From Hyalella azteca (taxonomy: Eukaryota; Arthropoda; Malacostraca; Amphipoda; Hyalellidae): a stretch of DNA of 64,000 nt. This document shows positions 51,801 through 63,800 of the stretch, one piece after another. Positions within the stretch are counted from its first letter, which is position 1. Each line of letters starts with the position of its first letter. Both the position numbers and the translations under genes were made by a program. The stretch lies in NCBI RefSeq assembly GCF_000764305.2, contig NW_025937359.1:248001-312000 (forward strand), in the 5' to 3' direction. A model generated the notes under the pieces. The model saw nothing but the letters and a program-made list of their open reading frames with translations, searched no databases and was not told the DNA's origin.

Positions 51801-54800
51801 ACACTTCGTTCTTCCTGATCACTTACGATTTTTAAAAACCCATTCAATAACAGTAATTGAGAATGTGCATCGTTAGGAGCTTGACTCGTCTCCTGAGTAA
51901 TCTGAAAATTTCAGGATACGGTGAGGTAATCTAGGAAATTTTTTCTTACAATTTATTTTAAATGCACAATGCACGAATTCGTCATATTTTAATTTTGCTC
52001 ACGATGATATGTGATATATTTGTTACATTTTTTCATCGACAATCGAATTTACTGCAATTCTTTCGTTACCCCTCCCACCTCCTCAGACCCAAAAAGCCCC
52101 ACGCACCTACAATCAATCTAGTTATGTGCTATGCACCAATTTTCATCTCCTACTGCCTCTTCTATTTCTACGTCATCTCTGTGGCCACCATGTGCCACCT
52201 CTTGTTTTTCCCATTTTTTCCTTCTGACACACTGACAATAACAGCTTGCAATATTTTAATAGGAAATTTTCACTGATAAAACGGCTAAGGAACCCAGCAC
52301 TTTCATCCGAAATGGAGAAACTTGATACAATTTATCATATTTTGCACCGTAACCAATTTGAGACCTACAATCTGAACACATTTGACTGACTTGATAATTA
52401 ACAACGAAACATAATCTGGACTATGAATAGATTAATGCTGCTCATGTCTCTTGCTATGATGTTTCTGGTCTATAAATAATGTTTCTGGTCACAATCCACA
52501 GCTTATGGTGCTGTGGATTGTGAGAGTCCTGTCCAGCCCCATGTGGAAATGCAAAGGAATTCTTTAATTGAGTGAAATGCGAAATGATGTTGTTGGTGGA
52601 CTTTCTATCTCTTAAACTGACGTCTCGCCGACACAAAGATGATACTAATTAATATATTTCATATTTGCTAACCTGCAAAAGTTAAGCCGTGAGCAGAGGG
52701 AATGGAGTGCGAGGCGAGGGACCTGTCGTGGAGGGAGACCGTCGTCACCCGAGACGAGAAGGATGTCGGCGCCACGTCAGCGTCGTCCGTCGTCTCCACA
52801 GAGCTGTGCGAGTCATGCGCTGAATCATGAGCTGAGTCTTGATCTCGAGCTGACATACGAGAAGAGCGTCCTGCCGAGGCCTCCAGCTCTTGAGAAGAAT
52901 CGCTGTATGCCAAGTTTTCCAGGGACACGTCTCTGGAAACGTCTTCAAGACTTCTTCTACCAGAATCAAATTCCGAGTCAACGACTGATTGTTTTTCTGA
53001 ATCTCGAGGCTCTTTAATTGACACTCGCTTTTCCCCTCTTTCCATGATAGGCAGATTGATTGTTTCACATGTCAGTCTTTGTGGTGGAGTGTTTTCGTTT
53101 GTATTTGAAGGCAAATTTCGCGATTTTTGACGCGCTAAATCCTCTTTACTCACTAATGAAGTCGCGAAATTGGCTTTTTGAATGTTAATAATTCGAGGAG
53201 ATCCATCGGAGACGTCTGCACCGCGAAGATCGGGGGGTTTTGTTGCAATTAAAGGAGCAGGTGTGACTGTTTTATGAACTGTGGCTTTACTTAACTCTGT
53301 CCTCTCACTGCTGCTCTTTGACTCTGTCGATGAAATACTCGTTCTCATTGAAGCGTTTCTCTCGTAAATGTCAGTACGAGGATATTCTAATGCCTCTGTT
53401 ACAAACGCTGAGGCATCTTTACTGCCCGAAAGCTTGCTGGCTACGGTAGATTTGTCGTCTGAAGAGTAGATTGTAGAAGCGCTTTGGTTACCTACCTCGG
53501 ACATCTGTCTTATAGGTACAACTCTTCCTTTCCCCTGAAATTAAAAAAAATGCAATTAGTTTTGGAATATTGTAGCAGAAACATCCTAGAAGTATATGGA
53601 ATATTCAATGAAAGAGAATGCTGGATTTGTGAATTTGAAAAATTGAAGCGGACAATTATATTCATTGTCATCTCCATATAACTGAACCTCATGAATTGCC
53701 ATTGTTAAACACATGTTTTTAGAAGCTAATATTAGGATTAACAGGTATAATCTGGACATACTTTTGCTTGTCTTTCGAATAAATTCTGGGCAGACTCGGA
53801 CTTGGAAGGAGTTTTAGAGCCCGGAAATTGTTGTTGAGGTTCATTACTTCTTCCTTGCTTATTTTGTTGGTAATACAATACGCTGTCGTCAAGTATTTCT
53901 TGCGCCGGCATATTTTTGGATAACGATGCCTTAGAAGTACTCAAGCGTCGTTCTTGAAATCTGGCACCAGAGTTCGGCGTGACTTCTTTGCTGCCTGACA
54001 GCCTCTTGGGAATCATGTCTGACAGGCGCTCGTGTATCTGCATTAACTGTTGTTTGCCAGTAGAAGGAGGTGCCATGGCTCCTGCTGCGTGGACTGCATG
54101 TTTCCTGCTTCCAGCTGACTCCGGCACAACCTTTTGCTTCACTGCCTGACTGCTGGTCACGCCTGAGTCGCTTCCCGTACAAGTAGCCGGTACGTCGCTC
54201 AACGTCTTCCTCACTTTACTGTGATCGCTCACCTCCAGCCTCTCACATCCGGAAGAAGATGGCTGCATCAAACCCTACAAGCAACGAAAATGTTTGAATA
54301 TCATCATTCGATTTAACGTAGCGTATCTCGCTTGATAGAAGTTCGGCATGAATCATTACAGCAAGTGACGAACAGGAAAACTCGACTCTAGAATAAGAAA
54401 ATAACTACACTGCATGGAGTATACCCACCGTTTCGAGCCCGACGTAATCTCTTAAAGACTTCTTTACAATAGCAGCGTTGGGCGAAGACGGAGGGAGGTG
54501 ACAGCTCAGCAAGTGTCTCATCGTCTCAGGGGAATCTGAGCCACCAAGCCGCCAATCCCAGTCGTCTTCTTATTATATTAAAACGGGTAAAAGTCAAAAT
54601 TTTATAAAACTTTAATTTTTTTAACCTCGACTTCATCTTTTTTCATATAGGTACACCCTCATAGGAGGAGAATAAGCTTGCTACAAATGATAGAAGTATA
54701 TGCATTATACATACATTATTTTTCAGCGATAGCTCTAGCCTTATAAACTTTCTTCAATTTGGTACCCACCAATTCATAATGAAGAAAAAAATTTATTTCA

Positions 54801-57800
54801 GGTCATTCTAGAGTCTGGACTGACTTCGTCCAAATTCTCAAATATGCCACTCGACAACTGCTTAAGAACACATGTGTGAATATTCTTTTATAAACTATAC
54901 TTCAGTTTATTATGAAATATGGTCGTGGTAGCTCTAAATTTTCCTTAACCAACCAATATCCCCAACCTTATTCTAAGTCGCAAGAGACCCTGAAATGAAT
55001 GATATGACTCACTAACCCGAGGCCGGAGCGGCAAGCGGCTGCTGCCGGGCAGGTGGAGCTGGCCGTTGTTCAGACGAGCTGGTTTAACAACATTATATTA
55101 TTTATTGTATTGCTGTATGGCATGAAATCTTAATTTAAACTCTAAACTATAGATCGTCTTTAATCCTCATACTTTTAGACAGTCCAGAAATGTGAATACA
55201 ACTGTTAACGATACAACTTTTATGTAACATGGAACCTACCCACAAATCTCCTTGTATTTCATGAGAACAGCACAATTTACTAAAAAATCAAGTTGAAGCT
55301 TTAATGTCAACTTCAATTTTGCCTAAATAATTATCGTTCCAATTTATTATCAGGATTCATCAATACATCCACTCATCACACCCGCCTGCATTTTTGGACA
55401 GTCATATATAACAGAAACTATATTCTCGCAGAAAATTTTTTGAAATGCACAAACGCAGTTGCAAAATAATGTCATAAGATTATCTTGTCATATGATTAAG
55501 TTTCGAAACGGTCACGATGAAAGATCAATATTGTGTCCCATGGTTTTCACCTTTGTTGAAACTTTGTCGAATATTCTAAAGTATGCGTTTTGGATGACGA
55601 AGAACTCGACGATGATGAAGAGGAAGAAGAGAGCGACGTGGTGCTGGTGTTGGCCGGATTAGCCAGCGCGGCGGGGCCAAGATTTGTTAAAACTTGTACA
55701 GGTGAATAAGACGTCGGTGGAATGTCTTGGGTGGCTTCGTTGGAGGCAGACGATCGCAAGGAAGCTTGACTTCGTTGGTGAGGCTTGAGGTTACTCGAGT
55801 CTTCATGCTGAACTTCTCTGTCCTGATGAGGGAAGAGGGAAGGAGCATGCTCGACCAGCAGCTCCACGGCACGCGTCTGGTGCACGGTGTCCACAAGGGA
55901 GCTCAGTGAGGCAGAGCCCTCGGCCGTGCGAAGAAGTGTTGGACCGAAAACGATTCCTTTGAAAATGCAGGGTAAATTAGTCACATCATGACACAAATAG
56001 GTCTAGAATATCAATTTCGTCTATAGATATAGGAGACAAATTACGGGAATGGGAAAACTTATGACCCGTGTTAGTCCCGTGGCTTAACTCATTGTAGATA
56101 CTCAAATGCAGTGGTAATATTCGGAGTGTATCATAGTAAAAATAACAGCACCATAGTTGCATAATTACGTTACAATACAAATGCAAATTTCCCTCTGTAC
56201 TTTTTTTCATCGCACTCTTTCAAATAACATTAATATAGCTTCAATCATAAAATGAACTATATATTGACTAAGCCCCTTTACCAAGATTAGAGGGTGGCAT
56301 GTTGTTGACGTCGTGGTTGGCTGCAACTCGGTTCAGGTGAAGCATGAGCTCCGCCAGGCTGTTCTTGAAGTGCGCTGGAATCTGACTTATCACTTCTTTG
56401 AGTTGTTCAACAATAGCCTCGTTGTTGTTTGCATCCGCTGAACTATTAGCTGGAAAATCTTTCGCTATTCTGTGAACCGAGACACACAGGTTATATGAAA
56501 ATTTTCGAAAGCATGAATAAATCATCTAAATCCAACAATTTATTCAAAAGTGCATCAGCTACAGATTAGGTTTCCAGATTGATAAACACAAACAGTTTCT
56601 TTGCAACGAGTTGGTTTACCTGATAAAATCAGGATAGAGTCTGAATGTGAAGAGCGGTTCTGGAAGCTGACGCAGATATAATTTCAAGACGTTGGCGATC
56701 ACGTTAGGATGCTGATCCGTCAGATCAACAAGATGGTCCCCGTTTTCAAATGCTTGGCACAATTTCTCTACTCTCGTTTTCAGACCCGACACACGGTAAA
56801 TGCCCTGTGGAAAGTTGGGCATGAGGTACAACGATGAATGATTTAATAGAGCTTGCATAGACATCGAATGGTCACCGTAACCCAGCTGACTTCGTTTGTA
56901 GACATGGGTGTCTACAATGCGCCAGTGCCATTTAAAGTTTTATACTCTTATATGTAGTGGGGGTCGAGACCTACAGAGTAGGGTGGAGAATTTTTTCCGA
57001 GTTTTTGGAGTTCGATTTCACAATAGTGCGGACTCACTATAGCGAAAAATTTATAATAAAAAGTGCATTAAAACGACGTGTGTACATTTTTAGACCCATC
57101 GGTTAATTACTCTATGATTCGATAGTCGCTACAAAATTTCAAAATAATTGCGAGGTTTTACCTGATTCAAGATTAATCTGAATTAAACATACAATATAAA
57201 CGAAACATCGGGTCTTCAACTAGCATCAGATAGCCAATTGATCATTTGCTGAGAGTGAACAGTTGGGTAAAATGTAAAATGTACAAATTCGATTATTGAT
57301 ACGATTTTCTATTTTATTTTCTTGCAGTCGAATAAAATAACTTGTATTTCACCAAGATGCCAGATAATGTCTGCCACACTTATTCAGCCGAGACCTGCAA
57401 AGTTTATTTAAGCACGTGTAATAATGGTCCTAGAAGTGCATAGTGTTCTCTGAATTTTTGGGAGGCCATAAATAATAATTTTACCGATGCACACTCGATC
57501 TATGCTTTAGAAAAAAGTAACATTGTTGGCAGAATCCTCAACGGTCAAATACAATGCTAATGTATAACGTACATAACTTTCCTGTGCGTAATAAAAATTA
57601 GAAGAAAATTAAACTCAAACTATGCCTGACGTTTTTCTCTGCGTTCCTGTTATGCAGATTAATTGTTAGTATTCTATTGGAGTTTGTAATTAACATTGTG
57701 TTCACAATTTTTTCGGCGCCATACACATTGGTTGCAAATTGTCACCTTGATATCAGTCCCTCTGTGGTCAATCTCCTTGTAGTATTCTATTGGAGTTTGT

Positions 57801-60800
57801 AATTAATATTGTGTTCACAATTTTTTCGGCGCCATACAGATTGGTTGCAAAAGGTCATCTTGATATCAGTCCCTCTGTGGTCAATCTCCTTGTATTCTAT
57901 TGGAGTTTGAATTAACATTGTGTTCATAATTTTTCCCGCACCATATGGATAGGTTGCAAAATGTCACCTTGATATCAGTCCCTCTGTGGTCAATCTCCTT
58001 GATGCACTTGCTGATGAGGTGTGGTACGGCCACCTTACTGTCCCCCGCGAGCTGCGCCAGGTCCACGCCGAAGGTGGTCATCTTCCGCGGCAGGCGCTTG
58101 TGGCCGCACTGGATGGCCAGTGTCTCCAGACACTTCTTGTGACACGCTAACCCGCACTGCTCGTACATTAATTACACATCTACATAAACTTTTATTATTA
58201 TATATTATTTTTTCTGTTATTATTGAGGCGTAAATTGCCTTCATGTATTCGAGAATAAGTTTGTACAATGATTATCGTTCGTTTTGTCTATTTATTTAAG
58301 TTTGCTACTTCAGCCCTTTACCGGAACCCATACAAATTTTCCTCACGTTCCACAACGGAATCAGAACAGATGCTAAGTCAATTGATCTTATAGATGTTAC
58401 TAAAACACTTTGTAAAACTCCAAATCACTGCAAAATTAAAGTCCGAAGCCTCAAAATGTTCCACACAAAAAAAATATGACTAAGAAATATTAAGAACTGC
58501 CCAGTTGCATTCCAACTTTGCTATTGTAATGCAATCACAAAAAAATTAAGACCTGATGACGGAAGAGAAATTGGGTATTAAACCGAGTAGAAGTATAAAT
58601 TGAAATATACTGCCTGTCATAACTATATAGATCACTACCAAGCTCTATTCAATGAATAAGTCCTAGACAGTTATGCATGTCTGTAAACATCTGTAATTCG
58701 GACACCAAAATGAATTAGATGCTGATTTCAGAAACTAAAATGCCGGTCAAAAATAAAATCCTTGTCCTCGAGTTAACGGGTTGAATTACATATTTATCCA
58801 TTCAAGGCTAATAATGAGGATTACTTTTTAGTCAATGTTAGTTTTTGGTAAAAATATTCGATCCAGGCAAAAGTTACAAAAAGTAAGCTATAAGAAGTAC
58901 TTTAACACGAAGGAATTCACACGTTCCAATCAATGCACATTTGCGAATAATTTCCGCTAACCAAAAAAAAGCTTATCCATATATCAAAATCAGCATAGTT
59001 TAAAAATAATGTAGCTTCAAGCTAAATGGGTTCAGGCGTGTCCGTAAATATCTGAATAAATCGTGAAAATATATTTATGGGTTACATAGTTCGCACGAGT
59101 GCACGAATTATTACAATTCAAAAGAGTAACCCACCTCGCCGCACTCCTGGCCATGGAAGTACACGTAAGAGTCGCACTCACGACAACGTGAGGGCGTCTT
59201 GAGCTTCCTGAAGGAGTGGGTCTCGGCCGCCTTACTCCTGACGTGCACTTGACATGACCACGCGCCGTCTGGCCGAATTAGAAAGACTGCAATCAATCAC
59301 ATGTACAATAGGAGAATAGGGGAAGAAATAGACATGGCGGTCAACTGATCTGCTCGTGCGGCGGAGGATAGCAAGAGACGTAAATATGCGGCGTTGGCAG
59401 CTCGGTATCGGTTCGAGCCAGTCGCATTAGAAACGACGGGTGCATATGGTGAAACGACTGGAGAGAGACTTTATGGTTGGAGCAAAGGTTGGGTTTGGCA
59501 GTGCAAAGAGGCAATGCAGCCAGCATCCTAACAGCAGTTAGAGAAAAGTTCGACGTGGGCCCGCTCCTCGCTCGCGTCACAGCTCAGTGACCCTCGGAGT
59601 CGGTGTAGGCCACCATCAGAGGCGTTAAGGTCGGGACCCTGATCATTGACATGAAACCATTCCTGTTTTTAATTAATAAAATTAATTCCTTTTTGTTGGA
59701 ATGGTGAGTGTGGGAAGCCTTATAAAAAAAACTGATCTGTGAAATCTTAGTTGAACAAATGCATAAATTGGTGAAAAGTCATCACTAATTTAATTACCGA
59801 TTATTATTTTTAGCATTATAATGTGTAGCTATGCAATGAATATTTCTTTCGTTCCAGGATCAAGAGAAAACGATTATAATGGGGTTCCTTTTACGCAAAA
59901 AATGGAGAGAAGTGATGTGGTCAAAGCCCACTTAAATCAATCAACATTTTATGACTAAATTATTGAGGAGTTTCCAAACACCACGTGTAGTCAGAAAATG
60001 TGATTGATAGGAGGCCATATTCTCAGCTTATCCCCAAAGAAGACGGAATGAATCATACAAAAGTATGTCATTAGTCAGTCCCATTTAATCTATTTAGACT
60101 AGTTAAGGCTTTAATCATCAGCAGTGAGTGAGCTAAAAAAAATTATCCGTACCGACATGCTTAAAAGAAAACACTCAAAAGATTGCCGTCTCGCACTGAG
60201 GAGAGATGCTGTAAAACATTGACGAGTTGCAGACAAAACAGTTAAGAATAATACGGAAAATGCGCAGCTCACGTCTTATTCGTAAGCGATTAATTTTTAC
60301 TATATAAAATTATTTTATTATTTCATTCACGTCTTATATTTTACGTCATATAGTTAATTAGCGTCATTTCGCAACTCCCTTGAATAACAAAATTAATGCA
60401 AATGCAACTAACAATATAAGGAAAGCTGTTGCCCAAACCTCGCTTGAGTGATTTAAAATCAGTAATTTTTAAAATTTCACACTCTTGTGCAATTTTCTTG
60501 TGAAAAACAAGTTATAAATCAGAAAAAAGTTCCGCTAAAAACAGCAGCCTGGCCCGATAGATGTAACGCTCTCATCGCCGCCCGTATTGACGCAGGCGCC
60601 TCGATACGATAACAAGTTGAGTATAGGCGAGGACAATATTATGTTTCAAGCTGCTTAAAATCCAGTCTTTATGTCCAGCTCATGATGTCTAGAGAAGCTG
60701 AGTCAATATTTAAATAATTTCACAAGACTTTCAATATCTTTACACCACATGTCCTGCATGAGATTGCCACGTGAAAACATTTACGAGTATGACACAACGA

Positions 60801-63800
60801 CTACAAAATTATAGAGTTTGAACACATGACAGTTTCCCTGTAATTACAAATTGCGTTTTTAAAAAAGCAATGACGTGAATTGTTCTATGGGAGCTTTAAG
60901 AATATTTCTTGCACCGTGTATGAAAGAAACAGTGATCACATCATGTCCTGCATATCAACATAATGTTGAGTCAATGCGTGTAAGAAATGCTACTGGAGAG
61001 GAGCAACAGCAAGTGCTGACAATGTCCTCATGAGCAAAGAAATCATAATATCATTTAGTGATTATCAGAGTCAATTTGAAATTCCAAATTAAATCCTAAT
61101 CGGACCATTTATTATAAATGGCCACGTGCGGCGAAAATTTTCTTAAGAATTTTATTCTTTTATATGTCTGCGCTGCATTTGACCGGAATAATTGAAACAG
61201 CGCCATATAGCAGTCTTGCAATTTTAAATTCGTCAATCGCGCCGAAGTTTTCATACACGGTTGCCGGATATCGGAGGCTTGGCAGGAAAATAATGATATA
61301 TTATTCACTAAATTTGTTAGTTATTTAAACATAAATATTTTTATATAGTTCACACAGATAGAATCTTTGACTGGTAAATTTTTCAGCTTGTTTGTATATT
61401 CCTTATGACTAATGGGCCTGGAATTCACATAAATGTCTGTTGAGGTAAAAAAATTCACGACAAAAAGAGTACAGTCACATGTGGTGATATTCGAACATCT
61501 ATTTTTCTACAATTAATGTCTGGTCTCCCGGAAGTTTTCCTATCTAATCATTTACGAATGTATTTACAAAAATTTCTACTGTACTGTATTTACATTCTCC
61601 TGCTGTCGAAAAAGATATCATTGATAGAATCTTCAAGTGACTTATTCAAATTTTCTTTGGTCGAAGAAGACAGTGTTACCCTTCTTAATTTGCTTCTAGA
61701 ACCCAAGATTAAATAAAGTGCTTACTCATCACTTTGTAAGTAACAGATACCCATCATGACCTCGCTGATGAGTCATTATTCGCCAACTTGCCTCCACCCT
61801 GTCGACACCCCTACAGCCTTTGAAAATTTACTGACCTATCTAACCCGTGCTGCAACCGTTCATATCATTGCGTTTCGAATACGAAGCTAAACCCTGAGAG
61901 AAATAATTCCCCCCATTAAAAGTTGTTGTTATTCTCTTTTAATTTTAGTTTGTTCGTTTTCTTCTTTTTTTGTTCATGTTTATTCAGTTCCGAAGTTCGA
62001 GTAAGAATCGATTTAACCAGGTTTCATTGGATTCATTAACGAGCATTCATTCAATTAACACAACGAGCCTTCGTATTCAAGCAACGCTGCCAACTTGGTC
62101 CACGTTGGTCGCTTAATTCTTCAACTTCAGCCAGCGCGGCAGCAGGTATACCTCATGTTATCAAAAGTCTTCGTGTTTATTTTTTTGCTGTGTTGTTGTT
62201 TCTCTGATTGATGCCAGTTATTCCTTAATTTATTAGCGCTCTACAATAATTGTTTATCGCACGGTACTCTGGATAAATAACTCGATCAGTATCTTAATTA
62301 CAGCAATTATTAATCAGGTGAATTCATGTCAATTTCAAGAGCATGCAATTGAGAGAATACAATTAAGATCGCGGTCTCTTGCTTTTGCTGTGGACCTCAT
62401 TTTCTTAGGCATAACCAACACTCCTCTAACCACTCTCTCTTTTCAAACTCAAGTCGCCAACTATCCTTTACTCCTTCCCGAGTGCCTTCCTTTTACTGAT
62501 TTCTCCTGTAATCCAAAAATGACACCTTCCGATAAACCCAATTACTGAGATACATCAAAATCTTGGGTTCTTTAATTTCTTGATCCATATATTTATACAT
62601 TAATTTATTTCATATTCATAATTTGGCCAAATTTATAGGCAGTATAAATTTACTTTCAATTGGTGAACCTCGTTACTTAATTTTGTCTTGCAATATTCCA
62701 CATCTGGAAGCTTGCGGTGCAACGCAGATTAAGATTTTTTTTCGACAAATGGACCATTTGTTGCGGCGGTCTTGCTGTGGGCTCACTTCAGAACTATCAA
62801 GGCCCAAGCATCAGCGTTATCATAGGGCTCATGATCGTCCTTCAAGCCCAATCACTAACGATGTTGCAAGAGAAACTCAAAGTCTAATGTGTTCAGGATT
62901 TAATGTTCCAAGTTTCAAGCTGTAAACTTTCCTGCAAATAAAACCACTCAATAACTGACCTAACGTTCCTATTGTGCGTACGTGAACGATTAGTCGATTG
63001 TGTCTAAAATAAAAATCTTGGAATTAAAATGCATCTGATCACAAGCCTATCAGTCTTCCAAGATTTAAATCAAATAAACCAATCAATCAATACTCCAATA
63101 CATTAATTTATTCCAATATCTGTCGCAATTTAGACGCTGAACCAATTATTGGAATGAAACTATTTGGATAAATATAATTTGATTTCGTTCTCGTTTTATA
63201 TGATTACGATTGTGTGAGGCTATCTGAGTTCCTCACAACCCATCTTTGGGTCGACTGAGCAATGTGCGATGCGTGATCACTGTGATATGTTCTCACATCA
63301 CTTGTTTTCACTCAACTAATGAAATATTGCTGCTTGGTGGTTCTTTCGAAACAATAAAATGCTTATTCTCGATGGCTCTCTCGCTCAGTTGCGAGATTCT
63401 TCGGTAGAATTTTGTACAAGCGTTTCGAAAGTGCGTACGGTGGGTTAGAATACGATAAACGGCTGTTATATGCTTAAAACTAATTTCACAGCTCATTGTT
63501 GTTGTAAATCGAGCTGTTGCATTTTGCAAGATGTACAACCAAAACACAACTGTACTAAAGCAGATAAAAAATCACGTAGTAAATCACAGGAACTGAAGCA
63601 CTCACTTGAGCTTTGGTATGAGGCTACTTCTTGGCAGAGGAATCAAACATAGTCGAATTATTGATTCTATAATGACTACTCGTGTTACTAAATTACTTTA
63701 TCTCATAAATAAAAACACATCCTGTAGCCTCTTCCTTAAGTTGTATTACTCTTTTACACTCATTCCTGTACACGGTTCGCTGGTTTTATAGATAGTTTCA

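Larger units (their letters stand above)
48862..52672 (-). other. RhoGAP intron 10
   Basis: AT-rich intron. Apart from the inverted repeats listed separately I see no exon here. Open frames at 49815-50090 and 50302-50601 (plus strand) have no recognisable homology. Confidence 0.6.

Noticed and set aside
52490..52522. Hairpin considered as a transcription terminator
   Set aside because: Eukaryotic intronic context, and no T tract follows it on the transcribed strand.
52763..53017. Plus-strand open frames opposite the long RhoGAP tail exons (also 48528-49042 and 55727-55909)
   Set aside because: Antisense shadows of real minus-strand exons with biased codon composition.
62131..62145. 15-base micro-exon-like block between TTCAACTTCAG and GTATAC on the plus strand
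   Set aside because: Too short to test and no plus-strand gene runs through this region.
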